Source: Selenomonadaceae bacterium
GTDB taxonomy: Bacteria > Bacillota > Negativicutes > Selenomonadales > Selenomonadaceae
Direction of reading: 5' to 3'
NCBI GenBank assembly: GCA_017412925.1
Contig: JAFPVP010000139.1
Span: forward strand, 1-60,994
DNA: 60,994 nt
The stretch's first letter is position 1, and every line of letters begins with the position of its first letter. Below are positions 35,165 to 44,523 of the stretch, piece after piece. The notes beneath the pieces are model-generated. The model did not search any database. It was not told the DNA's origin and saw only the letters and a list, made by a program, of their open reading frames with translations. Made by a program: the position numbers and the translations under genes.

Positions 35165-36382
35165 TTACATCAATTTGACGAGGGGATAAGTATTGAACGG
35201 CTCGCCGCGTGAAGTCGACAAAAGCTCCCAGCCTTTAACAAAATCCTTGCCATTAACAAAGCCCTCGTCCGTCAGGCGTTTGAACGGGAATTTTTTTGTC
35301 AGCGATTCTTCTGTCAAGATAAAGAAAACTTTTTTCTTTTCGGAAGCCTTCATCGATTCGATTAATTTTTGGACAGAATCCTCGTTCTCGGCAAGGATAA
35401 CTTCTTCGTCGTCGCGTATCAGAAAATGTTTCTTCATGGCGTCCAATCTCTTTGGCTCCACGTAAAAGACACGGACACGATTTGAGACCGAAGCGGAAAG
35501 ATTTAAGGTGTACTCCGAAAAGCTATTGTTGATTCTCCTGAACTCGGAATAGAGCCGCCCGATTGAATCTGCGTCGAACCACGGAGTTTTAACGAAATAA
35601 CTCATCCACAACCGATTAAACGGGTCGCTCATATCAAGCCCCAGCCCCAAAATGGAATCTGCGTGGGCATAATGATAAATCTTTTCGTCTATGTTGGTAA
35701 TTTTCTGTCGACGATCCCATTTTATCAAGCGATTGAACTTTACCGGCAAATGCAGAGTTTTCTTCTCAAAACAGTAGTTCAAAATTTCTTGGTCGTTGGC
35801 GGAATTGGGGTTATTAACGGACATAAATTCAATACTTTTGTTTAAATTGCCCTCTTCGCTACGAAAAACTGGTATATTGATGATTAGGATACCGGCGTTA
35901 AAGTAATAGCGGTCGCTCTCCGGCGGATTTATTCTTTGATAGCGTCTGGGCACAACGGCAAGAACTTTTTCGCCAAGATCAACTTCCCAAAGCTCCTTTA
36001 TGTCAAGATTGACGATAAGATCCGAGTCGAAGTAAATGATTTTTTCAATGTCGGGGGAAAGAATGTGCGGGATAAACAAGCGGTAAAACGTGGCAATCGT
36101 GTAGCGCATTTTCACGGCTTTGGCGCACAATCTCTTTATCTCGGCGATTCTTTCGGGACACAGCACTTCGACGTTATAGAACTTTACTATCTGGTCGTAG
36201 CGTTCGACAACTTCGGCAAGCTTGTCGCGATTTTCAGCCGTCAAAGTATTGTCGTGCAGGATATGAACCGTTATCGACAAAGAAGGCGCGCTCGTATTTT
36301 CAAGAAAGGAAAGTATCGTCGTGCCCGTGAATTTTGCATAAAGCCCTATCTTGTCATAGAGCGCAAGGCAAACATGAATCAT
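35165..36382 (-). CDS. GT8-3: family 8 glycosyltransferase
   Basis: Intact 405-residue paralogue with YFDSDLIVNLD (about 116), a PFNRLWMSYFVKTPWFDADS segment at about 265 and the C-terminal domain shared by all seven (IRDDEEVILAENEDSVQKLI). GT8 enzymes are retaining glycosyltransferases using UDP-sugars, common in LPS and cell-wall glycan loci. The acceptor is unknown. No homopolymer at the codon 32 site (ENTSAPSLSI). Confidence 0.9.
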   Translation of the reverse strand: MIHVCLALYDKIGLYAKFTGTTILSFLENTSAPSLSITVHILHDNTLTAENRDKLAEVVERYDQIVKFYNVEVLCPERIAEIKRLCAKAVKMRYTIATFYRLFIPHILSPDIEKIIYFDSDLIVNLDIKELWEVDLGEKVLAVVPRRYQRINPPESDRYYFNAGILIINIPVFRSEEGNLNKSIEFMSVNNPNSANDQEILNYCFEKKTLHLPVKFNRLIKWDRRQKITNIDEKIYHYAHADSILGLGLDMSDPFNRLWMSYFVKTPWFDADSIGRLYSEFRRINNSFSEYTLNLSASVSNRVRVFYVEPKRLDAMKKHFLIRDDEEVILAENEDSVQKLIESMKASEKKKVFFILTEESLTKKFPFKRLTDEGFVNGKDFVKGWELLSTSRGEPFNTYPLVKLM

Positions 36383-36419
36383 AAAATCACCCTTTTAAAT
36401 AGTGAGAAAAATTTCTTCC

Positions 36420-37649
36420 TTACAACACGTGAATGAGCGGATAGCTATCGACTGCCACGCCCTGGGCTTCAGACAGAAACGTCCAACCTTTTACAAAGTC
36501 CTTGCCCTCGACAAATCCAGCTTCGGTCAGTCGTTCAAACGGGAATTTTTTCTTCAAAAACTTTTCCGTCATGATAAAGAACACAGCCGTGCCGTTGGCG
36601 GTTTTCATCGCTTCGATTAACTCTTTAATGGAGCGGGCACTTTTGGCGAGGATAACTTCTTCGTGCTTTTGTATGGAGAAAAACTTTACCGTTGACGCTT
36701 TATTTTCGGACTCAACAAAGAACGCGCGCGCTTTGCCTTGCATTGTCGTAGCAATATTCAAAGCCGCCTCCCTTGAATGGTTGTGGATTTTTTGGAAACT
36801 CGCCTGGAGCCGCCCGATTGTCTCCTCGTCAAAGAACGGAGTTTTAATAAAAGAATTCATCCACAGCTTATTGAAGGGGTCGTCCATTTCCATGCCGATT
36901 TTCGAGGCGAAACCCACAAAGTGATAAATCTTTTTCCCTGGCGACAGTTTATCGCGGCGTTCATTTCTGACGAAACGATTAAATTTTAGCGGCAACTTCA
37001 AAGTGCGTGTGGAGAAACAATAATTCAAGACGGTTTGATCCAAAAACTTTTGCTTGGGATTATCGCCCCTGAACTTGATGCCTTGCATTATCGTTTCTTC
37101 CTCGTCGCGTAAAACGTTCAGATTCATGAGCAGGACGCCGCTGTTGAAGTAATCTTCAGCTTTTACCATTTCTTCGCTACAAAGGAGGAAAGCTTTATCG
37201 GAGTTGGTGCCATTCGCCGCTTCCGTGACGACGCCCATGGCTTTATCATCAAGCTCGGTTTGCCAAAGTTCGCTTAAATCCAAATTAACTAAAACGTCCG
37301 GGTCAAGGAAAATAACTTTATCAATGTTTTTCGGGAGAACTTGCGGAATCAAAAGTTTGTAGAAGGCTCCGACAGTGACCCGCGATTTATCCACATCGGG
37401 AACAAATTCGATAATCCTAGCAAGTTTCTCCGGACAAAGCTCGTCGAGATTGTAAAAGCTCACGAATTGCCCGTAGCGACCGGCAAGATAAAAGAATCTG
37501 TCGCGATTGTCGGGCGTCAACGTGTTATCGTGGACAATATGAACCGTGACTTTTGAGCGAGTATTTTCAAAAATCGACAACATTGTCGTAGCCGCGAACT
37601 TTGCATAACGTCCTGTCTTGTCGCGGAAACACAAACAAACATGAATCAT
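36420..37649 (-). CDS. GT8-4: family 8 glycosyltransferase
   Basis: Intact 409-residue paralogue with FLDPDVLVNLD as the DXD motif, DYFNSGVLLMNLNVLRDEEE, and the shared C-terminal domain. It is the first gene of the minus array, 5 bp upstream of it lies the DUF5693 stop, so the array is probably transcribed with the DUF2993-DUF5693 genes. Confidence 0.9.
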   Translation of the reverse strand: MIHVCLCFRDKTGRYAKFAATTMLSIFENTRSKVTVHIVHDNTLTPDNRDRFFYLAGRYGQFVSFYNLDELCPEKLARIIEFVPDVDKSRVTVGAFYKLLIPQVLPKNIDKVIFLDPDVLVNLDLSELWQTELDDKAMGVVTEAANGTNSDKAFLLCSEEMVKAEDYFNSGVLLMNLNVLRDEEETIMQGIKFRGDNPKQKFLDQTVLNYCFSTRTLKLPLKFNRFVRNERRDKLSPGKKIYHFVGFASKIGMEMDDPFNKLWMNSFIKTPFFDEETIGRLQASFQKIHNHSREAALNIATTMQGKARAFFVESENKASTVKFFSIQKHEEVILAKSARSIKELIEAMKTANGTAVFFIMTEKFLKKKFPFERLTEAGFVEGKDFVKGWTFLSEAQGVAVDSYPLIHVL

Positions 37650-37653
37650 AAAA

Positions 37654-39723
37654 TCACTCCTTTTTTAGTTGGCGGGAGAAAATTTGTAAGAAGACGATTA
37701 ACACTGCGCCGATAATCGCGCCGGGGATTAAGCCGTCAAGCCCGCGCATAAACGACATAAAAATCGGCGTGCGCATGTGGGCGAAAGTTTCGACCATTGA
37801 GCCTTGACCGATTGTCGCCGCCATGACCAGCGCGAAGCAAATACTTTTCGGGAATTTTTTTAGGAACGCGGCTATCATCAGCACGAACGCGGGGTGCCCG
37901 AAGAAAATTTCCTTCGAGCGCGGGCGTGCATAGAATAATTGCTCCAGCATGTTGCGGATTTTTATCTCCAGCCCCGAAACCGGCATGCCCGACGTGTGTC
38001 CGCTCCTTGCTATCAAAACTACAAACGCTCCCAACACAATCATCAGCGCGAGCAGTGCCTTGACGCTGACAGATTTGTCGAGGAGCTCTTTTATTTGTTG
38101 AGTGGCGGGGACGTTTTGCCGCACTTCGTCAACGAGATTAAACCTCTGCAGGAACGCGACGGCTACCAAAACGAGCGGCAGGATAAACGTTAATTTTATG
38201 CCGCGGAAAATTTCAAACTCCAAGAAATATGACACGTCCGACAACGCGCCCGAAAGATACGCCGCGCCCGCCATTGACATTGCGCCCGTAACAATCAGCG
38301 CGAACACCGAAATGCAGATAAGCCGCAACGTCGATAAATTTTGCTTGAGCCGCATTGCCCGATTCTGTACGCGGATTTTATATTGAATTACGCGGAGCAG
38401 ATCGAGTTGCCAGATTATCGCCAGCGCAGGGAACAAACTCGCGCTCATAAACGCCGCCAAAAGTCTGACTTTGCCGCCCGCGCCCATCAGCACGGGAGCC
38501 GCCGCAATTATAGCCAAGATTGCGAACAGTTGCAACTGAAATTTTCTGTTGCGGTTAAAACGGCGCGATATTAGAGACAAGTACAACACGCCCGCCGCCA
38601 CCACGCCGATTATCACGAGGGCACGCAAAATTACGTTCGGATAATAATTGTCAAAGGTGCTCGCCTTGCCGAAAGAAAAGCCGTCCTTTTCCAGAACGTC
38701 ATGCACTGCGCGGAAATATTTCAAATTCGTTTCCAGCAAAGTTGTTTCGGGTTCGGGCTTCTCGTAAATGCGCAGGAGATTGATTCGGATATTGCGCTCC
38801 CTGTCCGTCGTCGACCAGCGATTAATCGCCGCGCCCATTTCAAGTTTGGGCTGTTCGTCCTTGGGTATGGCGTAAAGTCTGGCGACGCGGTCTTTGCCGA
38901 TTGTCTCCGCTAAATATTCCATGCCCAACTGCGGATAAAATTTCAGCTGTGTAAAATGTTCAATCACGCCGAAAGTCAGCTTGCGTCGCGTGAAATTGTT
39001 CGCCGTCAAGTCAAGGAAATTTGATGCGCCCAAAACTTCGGAACCGTCGAAGACAATTTCGGAAATGGGATAGTGTTCAATCCTGTCGAAGAAAAATTGA
39101 ACGTTCTCCGCCGTGCACTTCGTAAAATTTTTCGGGCGGGCGAGGATATTAAAACCTGCGGCGCGAGCCTTGTTCATCTCGTCACGCGGCAAGCCTAGCG
39201 GCATTTTCATCAGGTCGCCGAATTGCGCTTTGACTTCCAAAACTTCAATGCCGCCTACAGCAAAAACTTTAACTCGCGCTTCGCCGAGCCGCTGAATCAA
39301 AGCTTCTTTGGTGTCGAGGTAGCTTTCAAGGTCGCCGCCGATTACGTAAACTCTGTTCGGCGCGATAAGATCAAATTCAATCGTCTGCCGCCAAAGTTCG
39401 TTGTTTAACGTGCCGCTTTGATAGTTGCCCAAAATGTCGCTGCCTGCCAACGTGAAAACTTTTCCCGCGCGTCCGAGTTTTTCTAGCGTCGAATCGTAAA
39501 CGGCAAGAGAAGTTATACCTGTCTCTTTAACTTGCTTTAAAACGTCGTCGAGTTCAAGTCCCTCGCGCTCGGCTAGGTCGACGATACTTTGATAATCAAC
39601 CGCCAAATCAACCTGCATGTTCTCCGATTCGACGAAAAATCTTTGACCGGCGATAATCAGCGCGGCAAAAAGTCCAACGCAAATCACGATTATGAGCGTT
39701 CTGTTGTAAGCAAACTTTTTCAT
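37654..39723 (-). CDS. DUF5693 family multi-membrane protein
   Basis: The 689-residue protein has an N-terminal anchor (about 9-27), an outside domain of about 330 residues, and seven or eight hydrophobic helices from about 368 to 680. The arrangement matches DUF5693, a Firmicute family of unknown function. Between DUF2993 and the GT8 array it is a candidate for an export or assembly factor of the surface glycan, which is inference from position only. Confidence 0.82.
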   Translation of the reverse strand: MKKFAYNRTLIIVICVGLFAALIIAGQRFFVESENMQVDLAVDYQSIVDLAEREGLELDDVLKQVKETGITSLAVYDSTLEKLGRAGKVFTLAGSDILGNYQSGTLNNELWRQTIEFDLIAPNRVYVIGGDLESYLDTKEALIQRLGEARVKVFAVGGIEVLEVKAQFGDLMKMPLGLPRDEMNKARAAGFNILARPKNFTKCTAENVQFFFDRIEHYPISEIVFDGSEVLGASNFLDLTANNFTRRKLTFGVIEHFTQLKFYPQLGMEYLAETIGKDRVARLYAIPKDEQPKLEMGAAINRWSTTDRERNIRINLLRIYEKPEPETTLLETNLKYFRAVHDVLEKDGFSFGKASTFDNYYPNVILRALVIIGVVAAGVLYLSLISRRFNRNRKFQLQLFAILAIIAAAPVLMGAGGKVRLLAAFMSASLFPALAIIWQLDLLRVIQYKIRVQNRAMRLKQNLSTLRLICISVFALIVTGAMSMAGAAYLSGALSDVSYFLEFEIFRGIKLTFILPLVLVAVAFLQRFNLVDEVRQNVPATQQIKELLDKSVSVKALLALMIVLGAFVVLIARSGHTSGMPVSGLEIKIRNMLEQLFYARPRSKEIFFGHPAFVLMIAAFLKKFPKSICFALVMAATIGQGSMVETFAHMRTPIFMSFMRGLDGLIPGAIIGAVLIVFLQIFSRQLKKE

Positions 39724-39725
39724 GA

Positions 39726-40442
39726 TTAATTCCGCGTTGATTTAACGAAAGTTTCGCCCTGGCGCATTTCAACTTCCCTGAACTGCAAACCGAACGGCAT
39801 TTTAACGCGCTCCGTCAAGTTGAAGTCGCCCAAAAATTTATCTAGGTTGACGCGCTTAAGAATGGCGTTTTCAAGGTTTACCTGATTCATGCTGAAGTAA
39901 AGGTCGCCGTCGCGGGCGATAATTTTCCCGCCGATTTGAACGTCAGCTTCACGTCCGAGAATTTTAACTTTGGCGGAAGCCAGTATACCTTCGGGCGTCA
40001 TGGTTACATCAAGATTTTTCAGTTGGTCGTTGGTTCTCTCCGAAAGAAAATCTCTCAAGCTTTCCGCAGTGATGATGCCGCTGAGTTCGAGGCTGTCGGC
40101 GTGTTGCAAAACGCGGTTGGTGTGTTCCTCGCGGCTGATTCCGTCGGTCGGCATTAAAAGTTCCATGATATTGATATGAATCGCCGTACCGTTAAGCACC
40201 GCCTGTTTCAATTCAAGCTCGCCGATTATCGCGGGGTCGGCTTCGCAGTGAATTTTATCGATATAGCCCAACGCCATCTTCGCGCTCGGCAGGGCGTCCA
40301 AAGATAATTGAACTTCTTTTGCGTGGGTAAAAGTAACAACTCTGTCCTTAAGATAGTTCGTCAAAGCACGCGGCACGGCGAATTGAACAAACGCGGCGGC
40401 GGCAATCAGCAGGACGACTATCACGGCTAAAAATTTTTTCAT
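39726..40442 (-). CDS. DUF2993 (LmeA-like) lipid-binding protein
   Basis: The 238-residue protein has an N-terminal signal or anchor (about 3-20), then a DUF2993 domain with alternating strands (VTMTPEGILASAKVKILG). LmeA-type members bind phospholipid in the envelope. It precedes DUF5693 by 2 bp and follows prfB by 15 bp. Confidence 0.8.
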   Translation of the reverse strand: MKKFLAVIVVLLIAAAAFVQFAVPRALTNYLKDRVVTFTHAKEVQLSLDALPSAKMALGYIDKIHCEADPAIIGELELKQAVLNGTAIHINIMELLMPTDGISREEHTNRVLQHADSLELSGIITAESLRDFLSERTNDQLKNLDVTMTPEGILASAKVKILGREADVQIGGKIIARDGDLYFSMNQVNLENAILKRVNLDKFLGDFNLTERVKMPFGLQFREVEMRQGETFVKSTRN

Positions 40443-40457
40443 AAGTTAAGCACTCCA

Positions 40458-41565
40458 TTAAATCTTGACGTTAGCTTTGGCGGCAAGGTAGGCGCGGATA
40501 AACGGGTCAATTTCGCCGTCCATGACAGCTTGAACGTTGCCGGTCTCCTCGCCCGTGCGCAAATCTTTTACAAGCTTGTAAGGTTGGAAGACGTAGGATC
40601 GAATTTGACTGCCCCACTCGATTTTTTTCAAGTCGCCTTCAAGCCCAGCGATTTCCTGCTCCTTTTTCTCCAGCTCCAGTTCAAAAAGTTTGGCACGGAG
40701 CATTTTCAAGCAACGCTCGCGGTTCTGAATTTGCGAACGTTCGTTTTGACATTGAACGACAATTCCCGTCGGGATATGCGTCATGCGCACGGCGGAGGAA
40801 GTTTTATTGATGTGCTGACCGCCCGCGCCCGAAGCTCGGTAGGTGTCGACGCGAACGTCCGCCATGTTTATATCGACTTCGACGGCGTCGTCAATTTCGG
40901 GCATGATGTCGCACGCGCTAAAGGACGTATGACGCCGCGCATTTGAATCGAACGGAGAAATTCTAACCAGTCGATGAATCCCCTTTTCCGATTTCAAGTA
41001 GCCGTAAGCGTTGTGCCCTTTGACAAAAACCGTAGCCGATTTAACGCCCGCCTCGTCGCCCGGCAACAAGTCAACCGTCTCGACCGCGAAGCCGTGACGC
41101 TCCGCCCAACGCACGTACATTCTTAAAAGCATTTGCGTCCAGTCTTGAGCCTCGGTGCCGCCCGCGCCCGCGTGCAATGTCAAAATTGCGTTGTTGGCGT
41201 CGTAGGGTTCGCTTAGCATTATTTCCAGCCGCAAATTTTCCAAGCCCTGTTCTATCGCGGAAATTTCTGCCGCAATGTCAGCTTCCTGCGAAAGATCTTC
41301 TTCCTCCAGCGCAAGCTCCAATAAAATTTGCGCGTCGTCGAATTTCGCCAAAAGATTTTTGTACGTCTCGATTCCGGATTTAATGTCGTTGAGTTCCTGG
41401 GTTATCTTCTGCGCGGCTTCGGGGTCGTCCCAAAAATTCGGCGCGCCCATTTTGTATTCCAGCTCGGCAATTTTTTCTTCCTTGCGAGCAATGTCAAAGT
41501 GAATTCCCCATTTCGTTCAGCTTGTCGCGCAGAGCCGTCAGCTCTACTTTTCTGTCTTCCAGCAT
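40458..41565 (-). CDS. prfB: Peptide chain release factor 2, with programmed +1 frameshift
   Basis: Translation starts at the ATG at 41565 and reads 23 codons to an in-frame TGA (41496-41494) in the context CTT-TGA-C. A +1 shift (CTT then GAC) continues as DIARKEEKIAELEYKMGAPN into the main frame, giving 368 residues, the normal RF2 length. The stop-codon motif SPF (RISPFDSNARR) and the peptidyl-release GGQ (GAGGQHINKTSS) are present. The site autoregulates RF2 because RF2 itself reads UGA. A GGGG Shine-Dalgarno-like run lies 6 nt upstream of CTT, wider than the classic 3 nt. Confidence 0.96.
41494..41512 (-). promoter_or_regulatory. prfB programmed frameshift site
   Basis: On the minus strand ATGGGGAATTCACTTTGAC combines an internal SD-like GGGG with the slippery CTT-TGA-C. 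The peptide encoded before the stop is 23 residues. Confidence 0.92.
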
Positions 41566-41578
41566 TGAATCATCTCCC

Positions 41579-43174
41579 TTAATTTTTCGGTTCTAGTTTT
41601 ATTTGAATCGAGTTTAATTTTTGCCCGTGAGAATAGATTATCTCGCCGTTTTTCGCCCAAGGTGTCCACTCGCCGTCAAATTTGTGCATGCGATAGAGAA
41701 TATCAAAATCTTTTGTGCCCGCCTCGTCAAGCCAAACTTTCATGCCATATATAGGCTTAGTTTTGCCAGTTGTGCCTGCCATTTCCCCGTTTGCGACCAC
41801 CGCTGACCAGCCTTCCTGGGCGTTGTAGTAGACGGAATAATAAACTTTATGTTCGGAGAAATCTATTTTTATTGCCTGAATGTCAAGTTTCTGATCGAGA
41901 GGGTTGCTGATTTTATCTTCGCTACTCCAATCGCCCCAACCTTTAGTATGAATATGCGTCTGATACGTAAGTAACGGACGCAGTTGCTCCCAATGAGGCG
42001 GCATACCATAAGACGCTATTAAGTCCTCATGACGTTTAATTTGTTCCATGAAGGTCGTGAAAGTTATACCGTAACCTATCTTTTCTTTGGGGGAAATGCT
42101 ACGATTTCTTCTTACAGGACTTTTTACGTATTCCAGAAAACTTCTGAAATTATCTTCTTCATATCCGTCAAATTCGTCATTAAAAAATCTTTTAAGCTGT
42201 TCGCTGATAATAAAACAAAATGAATCATGATTAATATTGAAAATGGACATTGTAGAATCCACGTAATTTGCATTCAAGGAACAAATTTGATCAATTAATG
42301 GCTGATAATTTGTAAATGCATTGGCAGAACGCGGGATAAAAATAGTTTCCGTACCGTCGCGCAAGAAAAGGGAATTGTGTGCACACGAACCGGCTGTAGA
42401 CGCAAAACTTTCCGCATTTATCATGAGATTGAGTTGTTCGTCGAGTGTCAACAATTCGGGGCGAATAATCTCATAGCCCTTGCCCTTGAAATATTGCGCC
42501 AAGCGTTCTTCGCCAACCTGACTTCGACCGTAGAAATAATAAATTTTTTTGCTTGCCGTCGGCGTGCGATTTTTTATTGCGAAGTTTCTAACGCAGTCGA
42601 TTGTCTCGCGATACTCGTTGGTAAAGATACTGCAAAAAGAGCCCTCAGGCAGGATAATTTTATCGAACCGTGTTGGTTGAGTTATCGGCTGAAGTTTGTC
42701 AATATCAATTTCCAAAATCTCAAGTAATCGTTTGAAATTTTGTTGACGCTCAATCGGATATCCTGACCAAGGAATATATACAATCGGGCAGTTCTTGAAT
42801 TCGTTTTTGAAAGCCACGTCTTTTAAGAACCATACGCGACGAATATTCTCAGTTATGGCATGTCCCCAGACATGGAAAAACATTCCAAGATAAACGGCTG
42901 TTTGTGATTTATGTACAATTGATTCAGAAGGGGGGGTATAAGCTCCGTCCATACCGTTGAGGACATGAGAATTTTTTACAAAACCACCATTATTATCGAC
43001 AATGCCACCTGCTCCCCAAACTCTTCGCAACGGTTCTTCACTAAAGATTCTTTTATGCGGAAGGATCGTACCGTGTTCAATAACGTTAAATCCCAATTTT
43101 TTTTCGCTAAAATAATTTTTAGTGAAAACTTTTTTTGCGGCGTCCGGGTTGTAAAGATAATCAAGATTAACCAT
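41579..43174 (-). CDS. GT61-type glycosyltransferase with C-terminal ChW-like domain and C7 tract (phase ON)
   Basis: The ATG at 43174 has AAAGGAG upstream; product 531 residues. The middle part (about 80-320) matches the DUF563/GT61 family (YLGMFFHVWGHAITEN, YGRSQVGEERLAQYF, STAGSCAHNSLFLRDG). The C-terminal 130 residues contain a Clostridial-hydrophobic-W-like pattern (HIHTKGWGDWSSED, YYNAQEGWSAVVANGEMAGT), usually a surface-binding repeat. Codons 80-82 are ACC CCC CCT, a run of seven C that is in frame. It lies between the FakA-like gene and prfB. Confidence 0.85.
   Translation of the reverse strand: MVNLDYLYNPDAAKKVFTKNYFSEKKLGFNVIEHGTILPHKRIFSEEPLRRVWGAGGIVDNNGGFVKNSHVLNGMDGAYTPPSESIVHKSQTAVYLGMFFHVWGHAITENIRRVWFLKDVAFKNEFKNCPIVYIPWSGYPIERQQNFKRLLEILEIDIDKLQPITQPTRFDKIILPEGSFCSIFTNEYRETIDCVRNFAIKNRTPTASKKIYYFYGRSQVGEERLAQYFKGKGYEIIRPELLTLDEQLNLMINAESFASTAGSCAHNSLFLRDGTETIFIPRSANAFTNYQPLIDQICSLNANYVDSTMSIFNINHDSFCFIISEQLKRFFNDEFDGYEEDNFRSFLEYVKSPVRRNRSISPKEKIGYGITFTTFMEQIKRHEDLIASYGMPPHWEQLRPLLTYQTHIHTKGWGDWSSEDKISNPLDQKLDIQAIKIDFSEHKVYYSVYYNAQEGWSAVVANGEMAGTTGKTKPIYGMKVWLDEAGTKDFDILYRMHKFDGEWTPWAKNGEIIYSHGQKLNSIQIKLEPKN
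42930..42936 (-). repeat. C7 tract (coding strand) in the GT61 gene, in frame
   Basis: The coding-strand context is GCTTATA-C7-TTCTG. It has the same ATA-before-C form as the other three tracts. A change of one base would truncate the protein after about 80-100 residues. Confidence 0.8.
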
Positions 43175-43188
43175 AAGCAAACTCCTTT

Positions 43189-44427
43189 CTAAAATTGTGA
43201 CATGAGTTTTGCGTTTTCCAAAGCTGATAAGCCTGGTGAAAATTTTTTCAAGGCGGTCAAAGTGTTTTCAAACGTGTCAGCCAAAACCAGCTCCACGCGC
43301 CCGCCCAAAAGTCTTTTTGCCTGTCTGAAGACCAGCCGATAATCTGGACTCGACGCCACCAACACATAGCTCGACGCCAAATCAGAATGCGCCGCGCCGA
43401 TTATTTCCGCCAACGACGGCGACGACTCCTCCGAGCCCGACACCAAGATTGACGCGCCCGCGTCTTGAAGTTTCTGCGCCTCGATTGAATCTTTCGCGAC
43501 GGCAAGCGCGGCGACTTTCATTAACGCCTCGTGGAAAGGCAGGGCGTGTACTTCGCTCATGTTCGTAATTTTTACCTCCGAGAGCGGTCCCCAACCGATT
43601 GCCTGCTCCAAAGTTGTGCCGACGTGGTCTGTGTGCAAATGAATTTCCAAGCCGCCGTGCGCCCGTTCTACAATTGAAAAGCTGGAGAAGTCGCGCATTT
43701 GCCTTTCAAGTTCGGGCAAGCTTGCTTTGGGATTTTTCACGCGCAGACGAATGCAATACGGGCGAACTAAATCGTTGCGCGGGTCGGGCATATTTTTATG
43801 CGTGCCAAGTCCAAGCGACAGACTTACGGCGGGCGATACAAAATTTCCGTCCAAACCTTTTAAGCAGCCCTTCAAAAAGCTCAACATGATGTTCGCACTC
43901 GCGTCGCCGAGTCCCAAATCCTTAACCGCCTCTTCGCCCGATTGAATTGCCTGATATAAAATTTCTACAATCGGCATGCCGTCGCGTACCGCGTGATATG
44001 CGCCCTTCGCCACCGCCTTTGCCACCGTGATAAACGGAATTTCGGTTTCTTCGGGGATAACTCGTTGCGCATACAAAATCCCGTATTGAAAAGCCTTGCC
44101 GAATTCGGAGCCGGTCGCGTCGTATTTGCCGACAAGCCCCGCACTTATCCCGCGAAACATTTGTGCAAGGACGACACCGGCATTTCCGCGCGCCCCGAAA
44201 ACCGCCGCCGTCGACACGCGCCGACTAAGCCCGCCGATTGAATCATCTTTGGCATCGGCCAAGGGCATGACCGCCGCGCCCATCGTCCGCAAAATGTGCG
44301 TGCCAGGCAAAGTACCCGCGCCGTCGAGCCCGTTTATTGTTTCGTATTCCAAAAGAAATTCGCTGTACGCGCCGGCAACCATGCGTTTGAAATCGCCGCC
44401 CGTTATGACCTCTCTGTTGCCCGTCAT
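43189..44427 (-). CDS. FakA-like DAK2 domain protein with altered active site
   Basis: The 412-residue protein is related to the fatty acid kinase subunit FakA: a DAK2 core (about 1-200, VFGARGNAGVVLAQMFRG), a middle domain (GGLEIHLHTDHVGTTLEQAI) and a short C-terminal part. The Mg-ATP loop, normally PDGDTGTN, reads GLDGAGTLPGTH here, so at least one of the metal-binding aspartates is lost. It may be a non-catalytic relative. FakA is usually about 550 residues, so it is also shorter. Confidence 0.78.
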   Translation of the reverse strand: MTGNREVITGGDFKRMVAGAYSEFLLEYETINGLDGAGTLPGTHILRTMGAAVMPLADAKDDSIGGLSRRVSTAAVFGARGNAGVVLAQMFRGISAGLVGKYDATGSEFGKAFQYGILYAQRVIPEETEIPFITVAKAVAKGAYHAVRDGMPIVEILYQAIQSGEEAVKDLGLGDASANIMLSFLKGCLKGLDGNFVSPAVSLSLGLGTHKNMPDPRNDLVRPYCIRLRVKNPKASLPELERQMRDFSSFSIVERAHGGLEIHLHTDHVGTTLEQAIGWGPLSEVKITNMSEVHALPFHEALMKVAALAVAKDSIEAQKLQDAGASILVSGSEESSPSLAEIIGAAHSDLASSYVLVASSPDYRLVFRQAKRLLGGRVELVLADTFENTLTALKKFSPGLSALENAKLMSQF

Positions 44428-44523
44428 GTCCGCACCGCCTTTGCAAGTTTTTACCCGGTTAAAAGGATTATCATGCTAATTCGCGAAATAAACGCAATAA
44501 CCTTTATTGAAGGAGAAAATTCT

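Noticed and set aside
44296-44523. In-frame upstream extension of the FtsA-like gene
   Set aside because: It runs antisense through the FakA-like gene, and GAAGGAG plus the basic N-terminus fix the start at 44524.
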